Origin: Phormidium tenue FACHB-886
GTDB taxonomy: Bacteria; Cyanobacteriota; Cyanobacteriia; Elainellales; Elainellaceae
Length of the DNA stretch: 64,000 nt
NCBI RefSeq assembly: GCF_014764505.1
Contig: NZ_JACXWX010000015.1
Coordinates: forward strand, 1 to 64,000
Direction: 5' to 3'
A program made the translations under genes and the position numbers. The notes under the pieces are model-generated. The model was not told the DNA's origin and made no database searches. It worked only from the letters and a program-made list of their open reading frames with translations. Every line of letters begins with the position of its first letter. Position 1 is the first letter of the stretch. Below are positions 8,447 through 18,408 of the stretch, in pieces.

Positions 8447-9676
8447 ATGGCAACCATCAACGACAACTATTTGAAACTGAAAGCGGGCTATCTTTTCCCC
8501 GAAATCGCCCGCCGCGTCAACGCTTTTGCTCAAGCTAACCCAACTGCCAACATCATCCGGCTGGGGATCGGCGATGTCACCGAGCCTTTGCCAGAAGCCT
8601 GCCGCACGGCAATGATCAAAGCCGTGGAAGAGATGGGCGATCGCCACACATTTAAAGGCTACGGTCCCGAACAAGGCTACGACTGGCTCCGCGAAAAAAT
8701 TGCTCAGCACGATTTTCAGTCGCGCGGCTGTGCGATCGATGCCTCTGAGATTTTTATCTCCGACGGCTCTAAGTGTGACTGCGGCAATATCCTCGATATT
8801 TTTGGGAATGACAATACGATCGCCGTTACCGATCCCGTCTACCCGGTCTACGTGGATACAAACGTGATGGCAGGGCACACGGGTGATGTAAATGAGCAAG
8901 GTGAATATGGCGGCTTGGTCTATTTACCTATCACCGCCGACAACCACTTCACTGCCGAAATTCCCAAGCAAAAAGTTGATCTCATCTACCTCTGCTTTCC
9001 CAATAACCCGACAGGCGCAACCGCATCGAAAACCCATCTGCAAGCCTGGGTAGACTACGCCAAAGCAAACGGCTCGATCATCTTCTTTGATGCTGCCTAC
9101 GAAGCTTTTATTACAGACCCAGAGGTGCCGCACTCCATCTATGAAATTGAAGGCGCTCGGGACTGCGCGATCGAGTTTCGCTCGTTCTCCAAAAATGCTG
9201 GCTTTACCGGAACGCGTTGCGCTCTCACCGTCGTTCCCAAAACCCTAACGGCAACCGCCAAAGATGGCTCGCAGGTAGAGCTGTGGAAGCTGTGGAATCG
9301 CCGGCAGTCCACCAAGTTCAACGGCGTTTCTTACATCGTGCAGCGGGGGGCTGAAGCGGTCTATTCTCCGGAAGGGCAGGCGCAAACGCGATCGCTGATT
9401 GATTTTTACATGGAGAACGCTAAAATCATCCGCGAACAGCTCACAGCAGCAGGCATCCAAGTATACGGCGGCGTGAATGCGCCCTACGTGTGGGTAAAAA
9501 CGCCGAACGAACTATCGAGCTGGGATTTCTTTGATAAGCTGCTGCAGATTTGCAACATTGTGGGCACACCGGGTTCTGGCTTTGGAGCCGCCGGAGAAGG
9601 CTATTTCCGGATTTCCGCGTTTAACAGCCGCGAGAATGTGGTGGAAGCAATGCGGCGCATTACCGAGCAGTTTTAG
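8447..9676 (+). CDS. dapL: LL-diaminopimelate aminotransferase
   Basis: DapL converts tetrahydrodipicolinate directly to LL-diaminopimelate with glutamate as amino donor. This is the short route to lysine and peptidoglycan precursors used by cyanobacteria and plants. The 409-residue length is normal. Motifs seen are [16 protein letters not shown] near residue 38, [15 protein letters not shown] near residue 75, [10 protein letters not shown] near residue 184 and the PLP-lysine region [16 protein letters not shown] near residue 245. It is a fold-type I PLP enzyme acting as a dimer. No other lysine gene is adjacent. Confidence 0.97.
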   Translation: MATINDNYLKLKAGYLFPEIARRVNAFAQANPTANIIRLGIGDVTEPLPEACRTAMIKAVEEMGDRHTFKGYGPEQGYDWLREKIAQHDFQSRGCAIDASEIFISDGSKCDCGNILDIFGNDNTIAVTDPVYPVYVDTNVMAGHTGDVNEQGEYGGLVYLPITADNHFTAEIPKQKVDLIYLCFPNNPTGATASKTHLQAWVDYAKANGSIIFFDAAYEAFITDPEVPHSIYEIEGARDCAIEFRSFSKNAGFTGTRCALTVVPKTLTATAKDGSQVELWKLWNRRQSTKFNGVSYIVQRGAEAVYSPEGQAQTRSLIDFYMENAKIIREQLTAAGIQVYGGVNAPYVWVKTPNELSSWDFFDKLLQICNIVGTPGSGFGAAGEGYFRISAFNSRENVVEAMRRITEQF

Positions 9677-9703
9677 TAGAAAGATCGGGGGGAGGCAACA
9701 CTA

Positions 9704-9938
9704 CCTGAGGGAGGGCAGTCATTTACCCTAGAATTGCAGCCGTTTAGCTGAGCCGCAATTGCCATCAGCCAACCGGGCGATCGGATTCTGTCCGGTCGTC
9801 CGATGGAGAGAGCCACTACAGCTGCGAGAATTGAGTAAATGCAAAGCTAATTCAGGAATCTCAGCACTTCAGCTTGTGGCATATTGCGGAAGCAGCATCG
9901 GCGCAGCTTCTCCTTTAGAGAATGACCCTCCCTCAAGG
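9704..9938. repeat. Distant imperfect inverted repeat upstream of devB
   Basis: CCTGAGGGAGGGCAGTCATT (9704-9723) is matched by the imperfect complement AATGACCCTCCCTCAAGG (9921-9938). Between them a shorter hairpin, AATTGCAGC/GCCGCAATT (9732-9740, 9752-9760), lies 55 bp after dapL. The right arm ends a few bases before the devB start codon, where it could pair in a leader RNA. Confidence 0.4.
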
Positions 9939-9943
9939 TTTTT

Positions 9944-11143
9944 ATGGTGCAGCCTCAGCGTCACATCAATCAGATTCAGACTTCTGCTCTGAGCATCGCT
10001 GTTTTAAGCCTGCTGAGCGTCTGTGCGGCCTGCAGTGCACCTCCGCTTGCCCAAGTCCCCGAACCCTCCCCATCAGCCGCCGCCACTCCATCTACAATCG
10101 TCGTTGCCTCGGGAAAAATTTTGCCAGAGGGTGGTGTCCTAAAAATCTCTGCTGCCAATGCCCAAGATAGCCGCGTCAACCAGATCCTGGTCAAAGAGGG
10201 GGATACCGTTCAGGCAAATCAGGTTATCGCCGTGCTGCAGGGACGAGACCGCGCCCAGCAAGACCTGCGGGATGCTGAAGCCAATGTGGCAATCAAACGA
10301 GCCCAGCTCTTAAAAGCGCAGCAGGGAGACTCTAAAACCGCTGAGCTAGTTGCCCAACAAGCCGCGATCGCGGAGCTCAACGCCCGCCTCAAATCTGAAA
10401 CGGTGGAACGCCAAACGGCAATTGCCGAAGCCGAAGCCACCCTCCGCAACGCTGAGCTGAGGTTTCGGCGCAACCAAGGACTACAAACCGAAGGCGCGAT
10501 CAAGCAATCAGACTTGGACGATTCCCAAGAAGAGCTCGCGAAAGCCCAAGCGACGCTGACCCGCACCCAAGCCGAACTCGCAAACACCACTTCAACACTG
10601 AAAGCCCAGCTAGAGCGAGAGCAGGCAAATTTGGCAATGCTGCAGGAAGTCCGTCCGGTGGATATTGCGATCGCCCAAGCTGAGCTAGAGCAAGCCCTTA
10701 TCCAAGTTGAACAGCGCAAAGCCGAACTGGATGACAAACTGGTGCGCGTTCCTATGGCAGGTCAGATTCTTAGAATCAACACTCGTATCGGGGAACAGGT
10801 CAACACCCAACAAGGGATTGCTGAACTCGGCAAGACTAACCAGATGTATGCGATCGCCGAAGTCTACGAAACCGAAATTACGAGAGTTAAACTCGGACAA
10901 CGCGCCACGATCGTCAGCGAGTACGGGGGCTTTAAAGAAGAGCTACAGGGCAAAGTCGATCAGATCGGCTTGCAGATTGGGAAAGCGGAGCTGAATCAAG
11001 ACCAGAGCAACCCCACCACCGATGTGAATGCCCGTGTCGTTGAAGTTAAAGTTCGCCTAGATCCTGCTGACAGCCGCAAAGTTGCTACCCTGACCGAGAT
11101 GCAGGTGAGGGTCAAGATCGATACATCTGGAGAAGAGGGCTAA
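9944..11143 (+). CDS. devB: DevB-like membrane fusion protein of an ABC exporter
   Basis: A 399-residue periplasmic adaptor of the HlyD/DevB family, linking an inner-membrane ABC exporter to an outer-membrane TolC-type channel. Residues 10-30 form the signal or anchor. The biotinyl-like half motif (ILVKEGDTVQANQVIAVLQG) lies near residue 90. Two long Ala, Glu and Gln-rich coiled-coil arms run through about residues 105-260, and the second lipoyl half is DDKLVRVPMAGQILRINTRI near residue 265. It is followed by DevC and DevA genes in the usual B-C-A order. In heterocyst formers this system exports envelope glycolipids; other cyanobacteria carry several paralogues with different cargo. Confidence 0.92.
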   Translation: MVQPQRHINQIQTSALSIAVLSLLSVCAACSAPPLAQVPEPSPSAAATPSTIVVASGKILPEGGVLKISAANAQDSRVNQILVKEGDTVQANQVIAVLQGRDRAQQDLRDAEANVAIKRAQLLKAQQGDSKTAELVAQQAAIAELNARLKSETVERQTAIAEAEATLRNAELRFRRNQGLQTEGAIKQSDLDDSQEELAKAQATLTRTQAELANTTSTLKAQLEREQANLAMLQEVRPVDIAIAQAELEQALIQVEQRKAELDDKLVRVPMAGQILRINTRIGEQVNTQQGIAELGKTNQMYAIAEVYETEITRVKLGQRATIVSEYGGFKEELQGKVDQIGLQIGKAELNQDQSNPTTDVNARVVEVKVRLDPADSRKVATLTEMQVRVKIDTSGEEG

Positions 11144-11246
11144 AGAAAAAGCGGTTTGCGCGGTTTCTGTGCATTGTCTCTTTCACTTCTTGGTTTGGCT
11201 AATTTGTATTGATTATTCATCTGGCAATTTTGTTCTATTTGTTCTA

Positions 11247-11263
11247 GGCGAGGCAGTCTCGCC
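11247..11263. repeat. Short GC hairpin (GGCGAG/CTCGCC)
   Basis: GGCGAG-GCAGT-CTCGCC followed by CCTA lies between devB and devC. On the other strand it reads TAGGGGCGAGACTGCCTCGCC, the look of a dispersed cyanobacterial intergenic repeat. A similar TAGGGG-led hairpin (GTCAG/CTGAC) lies at about 14973-14995 upstream of the cyanophycinase-like gene. Confidence 0.5.
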
Positions 11264-11289
11264 CCTATGGCCTCTATCCTCACCCGCTC

Positions 11290-12534
11290 ATGCCTCCTCG
11301 TTTCCTTAAATTTCTTCCCTTGCCTGCGATCGAAACGCCACTCGCTTGGGCACAGCTGTCTCATCAAAAAGTACGCTTGGTCGTGGCCACGACAGGAGTC
11401 TGTTTTGCCAACATTTTGATGTTTACCCAGCTAGGGCTGCAGGCGCTCCTCTCGGACGGCACCACACTGCTGCACGAGAATCTGGGTGGCGATCTGCTGC
11501 TGGTGTCTTCCTTTTCACCCAGCTTGCAATGGGGAATGACGTTTCCCCGCAACTACCTGTATCGGGCGGCAACGGTCAAGGGCGTGAAATCTGCCAGCCC
11601 GGTCTATATTGGCTCTAGCAACTGGGTGAATCCTGCTGAGCTGAACAAGCCCCGCCCCGAGCCGGGTGAAAACACAAACGAGATCAGCGAAGGGGGAGAT
11701 TTATTTGGCAATCAGGTGCGGATTATTGCTTTCAACCCCAGTCAGCCTGTGCTGATCTTGCCGGAAGTGAACCAGCAGATAAGCAAGCTCAATGCACCCG
11801 GTGCTGTGTTGTTCGATCGACTCTCTCAGGCATCGTTGGGAGAAGTGCCAACCTTGCTAAGCCGCCAGCCAGAAGTGCAAACCATCATGGGTAACCGCCG
11901 CAGCTATGTGGTGGGATTATTTAGTATGGGCAGCACGGTGTATGAAAAAGGCAACGTGGTGATGAGCGATTGGAACTATGCTGAGATCAATGGCTCTGAT
12001 TCGCTGGAGAAAGTGACGATCGGCGTGTTGACCCTAGAGCCTGGAACAGATGCTGCCACCGCAAAAGCTCAGCTTCGCGCCACCTTACCGCCTGAAGTGG
12101 GAATTTTTACCCGCGAAGAGCTGATTGCCCGAGAGCGGCTCTACCAAGATACAGAACCCAACGGTGTGATTCTCAAATTCGGGACGATCGTTGGCTTCAT
12201 TGTTGGGATTATCATCGTTTATCAGGTACTATACGCAGACATTAACGATCACCTGTCGGAGTATGCAACTCTGAAAGCGATGGGATATGCCGATCGAACC
12301 TTGCTCTATGTCATTCTGCAAGAAGCAATTGTTCTTGCCGTTCTAGGATTCATTCCTGGTTTTGTCACCTCATTGGGTATCTATCAACTGCTGACGGTGC
12401 TCACTCGGATTCCGCTCGCAATGAAAACGACCGTCGCCATTCAGGTTTTTCTATTAACGCTGGTCATGTGTACTGTTTCTGGCGCGATCGCCTCTAGTAA
12501 ACTGCGATCGGCTGATCCAGCCGATGTATTTTAA
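11290..12534 (+). CDS. devC: DevC-like ABC exporter permease
   Basis: A 414-residue permease of the FtsX/MacB superfamily that pairs with DevA and DevB. One transmembrane helix lies near residues 27-55. A large periplasmic domain follows (about 56-290). Three C-terminal helices lie around residues 297-320, 338-370 and 380-405, ending in the family tail SKLRSADPADVF. The motif YATLKAMGY near residue 325, before the third helix, is typical. It is 146 bp after devB, with a small GC hairpin between, and its 3' end runs into the devA region. Confidence 0.93.
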   Translation: MPPRFLKFLPLPAIETPLAWAQLSHQKVRLVVATTGVCFANILMFTQLGLQALLSDGTTLLHENLGGDLLLVSSFSPSLQWGMTFPRNYLYRAATVKGVKSASPVYIGSSNWVNPAELNKPRPEPGENTNEISEGGDLFGNQVRIIAFNPSQPVLILPEVNQQISKLNAPGAVLFDRLSQASLGEVPTLLSRQPEVQTIMGNRRSYVVGLFSMGSTVYEKGNVVMSDWNYAEINGSDSLEKVTIGVLTLEPGTDAATAKAQLRATLPPEVGIFTREELIARERLYQDTEPNGVILKFGTIVGFIVGIIIVYQVLYADINDHLSEYATLKAMGYADRTLLYVILQEAIVLAVLGFIPGFVTSLGIYQLLTVLTRIPLAMKTTVAIQVFLLTLVMCTVSGAIASSKLRSADPADVF

Positions 12535-12562
12535 TGATCTTGTTTCTTCATCCCTGCCGCTC

Positions 12563-13249
12563 ATGACTCCCACTGTCGCAGTCAAAAATCTCAACTATTC
12601 GTTCGGCAAAGGCGCATTGCTTAAGTCTGTGCTAGCTGATGTGGATTTGGAAATCTATCCGGGAGAAATTGTGATTTTGACGGGCCCTTCGGGCAGCGGC
12701 AAAACAACGTTGCTAACGCTAATGGGGGGGCTGCGATCGATCCAGGACGGCAGCCTCAAGATTTTGGGGCAGGAGCTGAAGGGAGCCAGCAAGCGGCGGA
12801 TGACGCAGGTGCGAAACCAGATTGGCTTTATCTTCCAGCACCACAATTTGCTGAAATGCCTGACGGCCTATGGCAACGTCTGCATGTCGCTGAAGCTGCA
12901 TCCCGATATTCCCAAGCATGAATATCGGCAGCGGGTCAGTGATATTTTGGAGTCGGTGGGGTTGGGCGATCGCATCGACTATTATCCCGAAAAGCTCTCC
13001 GGCGGACAGAAACAACGAGTCGCGGTGGCGCGAGCCTTGGTGGCTCATCCGAAGCTGCTGCTGGCAGATGAGCCCACTGCTTCACTCGACAGCAAAACGG
13101 GTCGGGATGTAGTCAGCACGATTCAACGGCTGGCGCAAGAAGATGGCTGCTCGGTGCTGCTGGTGACGCACGACAGCCGGATTTTGGATATTGCCGATCG
13201 CACGCTGCACATGGAAGACGGCAGGATCACTAAAGATATTGCCGTTTAA
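12563..13249 (+). CDS. devA: DevA-like ABC exporter ATPase
   Basis: The ATP-hydrolysing subunit of the DevBCA exporter, about 228 residues. It has Walker A (GPSGSGKTTLL), the Q-loop FIFQHHNLL, the signature LSGGQKQRVAVARAL, Walker B (LLLADEPTASLD) and the switch His in LLVTHDSR. I take the ATG at 12563, giving MTPTVAVKNLNYSFGKG, the usual family start. An upstream in-frame ATG at 12524 would overlap devC by 11 bp and add 13 residues. Neither has a clear ribosome binding site, which suggests coupling to devC. Confidence 0.93.
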   Translation: MTPTVAVKNLNYSFGKGALLKSVLADVDLEIYPGEIVILTGPSGSGKTTLLTLMGGLRSIQDGSLKILGQELKGASKRRMTQVRNQIGFIFQHHNLLKCLTAYGNVCMSLKLHPDIPKHEYRQRVSDILESVGLGDRIDYYPEKLSGGQKQRVAVARALVAHPKLLLADEPTASLDSKTGRDVVSTIQRLAQEDGCSVLLVTHDSRILDIADRTLHMEDGRITKDIAV

Positions 13250-13322
13250 GCAGCTAAATTCTCCAGTTTGAGGAGGCACGCAGGAAGCTATGATCGGCTA
13301 GTGGGTTTCATCGTCTCCATCT

Positions 13323-14810
13323 ATGTCTTCAACCAACGTGCCAACGCTGCAAAACTACATCGACGGTGAATGGCGGGCTGCCAGCACCAGCGAATCGCTC
13401 GAGGTCATTAATCCGGCCACTGCCGAAACCTTGGCAAAGGTTCCCCTCTCGCCCGCCAGCGACGTAGCACAGGCAGCAGAAGCCGCAGCGATCGCCTTCC
13501 GCACATGGCGGCGCACTCCGCCCACACAGCGAATTCAGTATTTGTTTCGGCTGAAGACGCTGATGGATGAGCAGTTTGAAGACCTATCGCAGACGATCAC
13601 AATCGAGTGTGGCAAAACGCTGGAAGAAGCTAAAGGCGAGATGCGGCGGGCGATCGAAAATGTGGAAACCGCCTGCGGGATCCCTATGATGATGCAGGGT
13701 AATATTTTAGAGGATATTGCTTCTGGCATTGATGAGTATATGATTCGGCAGCCGTTGGGTGTGGCGGCAGTGATTGCCCCCTTCAATTTTCCAGGAATGA
13801 TTCCGTTCTGGTTTATGCCCTATGCGATCGCCTGCGGCAATACCTACATCGTCAAGCCTTCCGAAAAAGTGCCGCTGACGATGCAAAAAGTGTTTCAGCT
13901 GATCGATCAGCTGGGCTTGCCCAAGGGGGTGCTGAACCTGGTAAACGGCGGCAAGGAAGCGGTGGACGCCATTTTGGAGCATCCAGCAATCCGGGCGATT
14001 AGCTTTGTTGGTTCTTCGCCTGTGGCACAGTATGTCTACAGCCAGGCTGCTGCCCACGGCAAGCGCGTCCAGTGTCAGGGGGGTGCCAAAAATCCAGTAA
14101 TCGTGCTGCCGGATGCCGATATCGAGATGACAACGCGCATCACTGCCGATAGTGCCTTTGGCTGCGCCGGACAGCGCTGTCTTGCCGCTTCGATCGCCGT
14201 CACCGTTGGGGAAGCCCGCACCACCTATACTGAAGCGATCGCCGCTGCGGCTGCCGATCGGGTGGTGGGCTATGGGCTAGAGGCGGGCGTGCAGATGGGC
14301 CCGGTGATCTCTTCGCAGAGCCGCGATCGCGTGGAGCAGCTCATTCAGCAGGGAGCCAATGAAGGCGCAAAAGTGCTAATCGATGGGCGCAGACCAGCAA
14401 TTGCTGGCTATGAACAGGGCAACTTCGTGCGACCGACGATCCTACAAGACGTTGACCCGCGCAGTGAGATTGCTCACACCGAAATCTTTGGTCCGGTGCT
14501 GAGCTTGATGCATGTCGAAACGATTGATGAGGCGATCGCCTTAGTCAACAATAGCCCTTGGGGCAATATGGCATGTCTGTTTACGGGTAGTGGGGCAGCG
14601 GCTCGCAAGTTTCGCTACGAAGCAGAAGCAGGCAACATTGGCATCAACATCGGCGTGGCGGCTCCAATGGCGTTTTTCCCGTTTAGCGGCTGGAAAGAGA
14701 GCTTCTATGGCGATCTGCATGGGCAGGGACAACATGCGATCGAGTTTTTTACGCAAACAAAGGTGGTAGTGGAGCGCTGGAGCCAAAAAGATTGGTCGCG
14801 CAAATTCTAG
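13323..14810 (+). CDS. mmsA: Methylmalonate-semialdehyde dehydrogenase (CoA-acylating)
   Basis: An NAD- and CoA-dependent aldehyde dehydrogenase of 495 residues. It converts methylmalonate semialdehyde or malonate semialdehyde to propionyl-CoA or acetyl-CoA, as in valine or inositol breakdown. Family features are the N-terminal [32 protein letters not shown] near residue 155, the NAD-contact region [12 protein letters not shown] and the catalytic cysteine in [11 protein letters not shown] near residue 283. The Pro-Phe-Asn-Phe-Pro-Gly segment and [15 protein letters not shown] near the end separate MmsA from other aldehyde dehydrogenases. No other catabolic gene is adjacent. It starts 73 bp after devA. 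Confidence 0.93.
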   Translation: MSSTNVPTLQNYIDGEWRAASTSESLEVINPATAETLAKVPLSPASDVAQAAEAAAIAFRTWRRTPPTQRIQYLFRLKTLMDEQFEDLSQTITIECGKTLEEAKGEMRRAIENVETACGIPMMMQGNILEDIASGIDEYMIRQPLGVAAVIAPFNFPGMIPFWFMPYAIACGNTYIVKPSEKVPLTMQKVFQLIDQLGLPKGVLNLVNGGKEAVDAILEHPAIRAISFVGSSPVAQYVYSQAAAHGKRVQCQGGAKNPVIVLPDADIEMTTRITADSAFGCAGQRCLAASIAVTVGEARTTYTEAIAAAAADRVVGYGLEAGVQMGPVISSQSRDRVEQLIQQGANEGAKVLIDGRRPAIAGYEQGNFVRPTILQDVDPRSEIAHTEIFGPVLSLMHVETIDEAIALVNNSPWGNMACLFTGSGAAARKFRYEAEAGNIGINIGVAAPMAFFPFSGWKESFYGDLHGQGQHAIEFFTQTKVVVERWSQKDWSRKF

Positions 14811-15018
14811 TTTGCAGGAGGCGCGACGAAGCCAATCTTCAGGTCAATTCTTTGAACACTTGCCCTAAAGGTTTCCTTAAAATTTCTGTATTCGGTACAA
14901 AGTCCAGGTAGGATGCCGTCTGGTGAGCCGGATCTAACAACTCCAAGTCGATCTGCCACCAGATTGTACGATAGGTCAGGTCTGACGACCCCTACAGCCT
15001 CATTTACCTTTTGGCAAT

Positions 15019-16350
15019 ATGTCCTCAAACTCTAGCGCAGATGCAAATTCGGTTGTTTTTACCCCTACAAGAACTGAATCGCCTTCCACTGTTGGCGATC
15101 TGGTGCTGGTGGGTGGAAATTGGCAGTATCCTGCGACCGAAGATCCGTATGGGGTTTTTATTTATCTCGATATCCTGAACCGGGCAGGTGGCATTGAAAA
15201 CGCCAAAATTGGGATTTTTACCACTGCCTCTGCGGATGCGGAAGCTGCCAAAGAAAATGGAGAGCTTTACGTTCAAGATTTTCGCGATCTCTATGAAAAA
15301 TACCTGAAAGAGCAGTATCCCAACGCCTCGATCGACGTCGAGTGGATTCCGTTTGATATTGAAAATGCCGAAGCGGAAGAAGGCAGTCAAGCGCTGATCG
15401 ACCAAATCAACAGCCGCAATGCCTTTATCTTTGGGGGCGGCGATCAGTCTTTCATCACGCAAGCTTTCTTCGATGAAGATCCTGCAACGGGAACCCGCAC
15501 CGAGACCCCGGTCTACGCAGCCCTGCGGCAGCGATTTGAAACCGGAGCCTTGGTTGCAGGAACGAGCGCCGGGACTGCCGTGCAAACCAGTTCCCCGATG
15601 ATTACCGAAGGCGAGAGCTATGAAGCAGTGCTGAAGGGTTCTAACAGCTTGATTGGGTCGCCTCCCTTCGTGCGCGAGCTATACTACAACCCGCTGGGCG
15701 GACTGGGATTTTTCAACTATGGGCTGCTGGATAGCCATTTCAGCGAGCGGGGGCGGCAGGGGCGGATTATTCGCTTAGCCTCTGATTTAGAAGTGCCGCT
15801 TGCCTTTGGCGTGGACGAAAACACAGCGCTAATCGTCACGAATGCCAACACGCCGGATGTCAATCTGGAGGTGCTGGGCGAGGGTGGAGTATTTATTTCG
15901 GACCTGTCTGAGGCAACGGTTAATTCAAACGAAAACTGGTCGATTACAGGGGTCAAAGCTACCTATCTTACCGAAGGGGATGAGTACGACCCACTGACAG
16001 GCGTAGCCACCTTTGACCACAAAACCCATCTAGCGGGACAAGAGTCCAGCAACCGCATTCCCTTTACCCAAAACGTGTTTAGCCGGAAAGATCCAGAAAG
16101 CGGCAATTGGACAGACCCACGTGCCCTGACTCAGACGGCGATCGATTTGTTTAAAAGCAGCGCCAAAACGGGCTTTGGGTTAAGCAACGAAACAGAACCC
16201 GTCCAGTATGGCGTGACTCTTGCCAAAGCCGACGGGGCTGAGGGGTATGTAGGCAAAGATAGCCAGGGAACCGAGAAGGTGTCTTTTGCCAATTTGGATC
16301 TGTCGATCGCGCCAGTCTCGTTTGTGCCCGCTTCTTCTCCAACCTTGTAG
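15019..16350 (+). CDS. Cyanophycinase-like S51 hydrolase with C-terminal extension
   Basis: A 443-residue protein of the cyanophycinase family, serine exopeptidases that cut the nitrogen store cyanophycin into Asp-Arg dipeptides. It shows LVLVGGNWQYP near residue 30, AFIFGGGDQSF near residue 135 and the nucleophile elbow VAGTSAGTAV near residue 183. The companion HFSERGRQGRIIRL is near residue 242. It is longer than the usual intracellular enzyme of about 270 residues because of an extra C-terminal part from about residue 310. Longer forms are known among secreted cyanophycinases, but no signal peptide is evident at the chosen start. No cyanophycin synthetase gene is in the window. Confidence 0.85.
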   Translation: MSSNSSADANSVVFTPTRTESPSTVGDLVLVGGNWQYPATEDPYGVFIYLDILNRAGGIENAKIGIFTTASADAEAAKENGELYVQDFRDLYEKYLKEQYPNASIDVEWIPFDIENAEAEEGSQALIDQINSRNAFIFGGGDQSFITQAFFDEDPATGTRTETPVYAALRQRFETGALVAGTSAGTAVQTSSPMITEGESYEAVLKGSNSLIGSPPFVRELYYNPLGGLGFFNYGLLDSHFSERGRQGRIIRLASDLEVPLAFGVDENTALIVTNANTPDVNLEVLGEGGVFISDLSEATVNSNENWSITGVKATYLTEGDEYDPLTGVATFDHKTHLAGQESSNRIPFTQNVFSRKDPESGNWTDPRALTQTAIDLFKSSAKTGFGLSNETEPVQYGVTLAKADGAEGYVGKDSQGTEKVSFANLDLSIAPVSFVPASSPTL

Positions 16351-16444
16351 GGTTGGGAGGAGAGCACTCTTAAATTCCCCTCATTTGTGCAACGATCGAA
16401 CCTGTTGCGGATCTCCTTTTATCGTGTTAACTCTCAATCTCCAG

Positions 16445-17476
16445 ATGCTACAACAGCAGTTGGCAGGGCATCTGACTCGCACTGCTGTGGTCGATCGCTG
16501 TGAATTAAGTCTTTTGGCGCATGGCGAATCCAACGCGATCTTTCGGCTAAATCAAACGTCGCTGATACGGGTGGCAGTCAATACGCCGAATCATCGGTTT
16601 GGCGGAGAAAACTACCGAGTCACGCAGTTTGAGCGGGTGATTTTGGATTATCTACGCGGCACCCAGATCGGGCACGATCTGTATCAATCCAAGCCGGAGC
16701 CAACGCCCGATTTTCCCTACACTTACCTGATCACTAATTATCTAGAAGGCGTGTCGCTCGACTATAGCCGATCGCATCTGCAGCAGTGTGCGACGACCTT
16801 GGCGCGGCTGCATCGCCTGCCGCTGCAGCCAGGATACGAGATCGAGGCTTTGCGATCGCAGATTCCCATTGTTCACCAGCCTTTAACGCTGTTCTACGAA
16901 GAATCCAAAGCCTATGCTCAGCCTTATCTAGAATCACCAGCGGCAGAGGCAGAAATCGTGGCGATGATTCGGGCAGTGCTGACGAAAGCAGAGGCGCGGC
17001 TGGGGGCAGAACGGCTGCTGGCAGACTATCCGCATCTGTGCTTGGTGCATAGCGATCACACGTTTGAGAACTGGGTGATCAATCCGCAGGTTGCTCATCT
17101 GATCGACTGGGAATGGGCAGAGTTGGGATCGGCGGCAGGCGATCTGGGGCATTTTCTGTCGCCTGTGACCGTACGACGACGGCAGGGCTATCATCTCCCT
17201 CCGGCGGATCGTGCTTTCTTTTTGCAATGCTATTACGATGCTCTGGAGGATAAATCGCTGGTAACCACCATGGAGCGCCACTTTGCCGCCTTTGGCGCGT
17301 TTCCGGCGGTGCGATCGCTCTGCTGGACAGCGGGATATTGGATCACGGCAAATCGCTGGTATGTGGATGCCGATAGCCCGGACGCGGCAGAGCGGTTGGC
17401 ACGCTTGCAGCGGAGTCGTCAACAGTTTCCTGAGCTGTGGCAAGAGATTATGGCTTGGCTAGAGGAAGAGGTTTAA
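16445..17476 (+). CDS. Aminoglycoside/choline-thiamine kinase-like (APH family) protein
   Basis: A 343-residue kinase-fold protein of the APH phosphotransferase family, which also contains choline and thiamine kinases. The catalytic loop is LVHSDHTFENWVIN near residue 205 (HxDxxxxN) and the metal-binding IDWEWAELG follows near residue 222. The nucleotide-binding N lobe has ESNAIFRLN and SLIRVAV. I start at the ATG at 16445; the open frame runs upstream into the previous gene but without family character. It ends 19 bp before the first permease gene of an ABC importer. A link between this kinase and the imported small molecule is therefore plausible but unproven. Confidence 0.8.
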   Translation: MLQQQLAGHLTRTAVVDRCELSLLAHGESNAIFRLNQTSLIRVAVNTPNHRFGGENYRVTQFERVILDYLRGTQIGHDLYQSKPEPTPDFPYTYLITNYLEGVSLDYSRSHLQQCATTLARLHRLPLQPGYEIEALRSQIPIVHQPLTLFYEESKAYAQPYLESPAAEAEIVAMIRAVLTKAEARLGAERLLADYPHLCLVHSDHTFENWVINPQVAHLIDWEWAELGSAAGDLGHFLSPVTVRRRQGYHLPPADRAFFLQCYYDALEDKSLVTTMERHFAAFGAFPAVRSLCWTAGYWITANRWYVDADSPDAAERLARLQRSRQQFPELWQEIMAWLEEEV

Positions 17477-17495
17477 TCAGGTTGAATCTATTGCT

Positions 17496-18404
17496 ATGAC
17501 TAGTGCCTTCCGCTCTTCGTTCGCTGCTTTGGGCGATCGCCTCGCTCCGTCCCGTTTGGCTCAGTGGCAGCCTTATCTGCTGCTGCTGCCCGCCGTGAGC
17601 ATCATTGGGCTGCTGTTTGGCGGCGGTTTGCTGCTGGCGCTGCTTCAGAGTATTGGGGTCGTGGGGTTGCTCAGCAATGGGCAGCCAACCGGGGCAGCCT
17701 ATCAGGCGGCTCTGGCGAACCCGGAATTTTGGCGATCGCTCCTCCTCAGCTTCTATATTGCGATCGTTGCGACTGGGCTATCCACGCTGCTGAGCATTGG
17801 GCTGGCGCTGCTGCTGCGGACTGCGGGACGCTGGGCAAGTTTTGCCTGCCAGATTACACTGCCAATTCCGCATCTAGTCGGCATTGCAGGGCTATTGCTG
17901 TTGATTTCGCCGAGTGGATTTATCGCTCGGATTCTGGTGGCACTGGGTTGGATTCAGTCGGATCAGCAGTTTCCACTGCTGGTAAACGACGGAGCAAATC
18001 TGGGTGTTTTGATCCTCTTCCTTTGGAAAGAAATTCCATTTATTACGCTAATTTTGCTGGCGGTGCTGCGCGGCATGAACCCGGCTTACGAGCTACAGGC
18101 GCGGGTGCTGGGTGCTTCTCCGTGGCAGTGCTTTTGGCAGGTCACTTTGCCGATGCTCAAGTCGGGAATTTTATCATCCAGTTTGATTGTATTTGGCTAT
18201 ATCTTTGCTTCGTTTGAAGTCCCCTTTCTGCTAGGCTCAACTCGTCCCCGCACTTTGCCTGTGCTGGTCTATCGATCGTTTACCGATACGGATCTAACCC
18301 AGCGACCGGAAGCAATTGCTCTAGGATTAATTTTGTCGGCAATTTCAATTCTGGTAATTGCTGCCTACCTCTGGGTAACTGCCGATCGCCCCAAGCCAAG
18401 CTAA
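17496..18404 (+). CDS. ABC importer permease, YnjC N-half type
   Basis: A 302-residue inner-membrane permease with six or so hydrophobic helices. The cytoplasmic coupling motif of the binding-protein-dependent family lies near residue 200 (ELQARVLGASPWQCFWQVTL). It belongs to the polyamine/thiamine/iron permease superfamily. The binding protein at 20475 is of the YnjB kind. In E. coli the YnjC permease is one fused protein; here the two halves are separate genes, 4 bp apart. The full set is kinase-like gene, permease 1, permease 2, ATPase, then the binding protein on the other strand. Confidence 0.85.
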   Translation: MTSAFRSSFAALGDRLAPSRLAQWQPYLLLLPAVSIIGLLFGGGLLLALLQSIGVVGLLSNGQPTGAAYQAALANPEFWRSLLLSFYIAIVATGLSTLLSIGLALLLRTAGRWASFACQITLPIPHLVGIAGLLLLISPSGFIARILVALGWIQSDQQFPLLVNDGANLGVLILFLWKEIPFITLILLAVLRGMNPAYELQARVLGASPWQCFWQVTLPMLKSGILSSSLIVFGYIFASFEVPFLLGSTRPRTLPVLVYRSFTDTDLTQRPEAIALGLILSAISILVIAAYLWVTADRPKPS

Positions 18405-18408
18405 CCTC

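Noticed and set aside
16286-16444. Upstream extension of the kinase-like gene into the cyanophycinase gene
   Set aside because: The extension overlaps coding sequence and has no family character; the ATG at 16445 gives the natural start.
17564-18217. A 217-codon open frame overlapping the first permease gene in another frame
   Set aside because: The permease frame has clear family motifs and the other reading has Ala/Cys/Trp-rich random composition.
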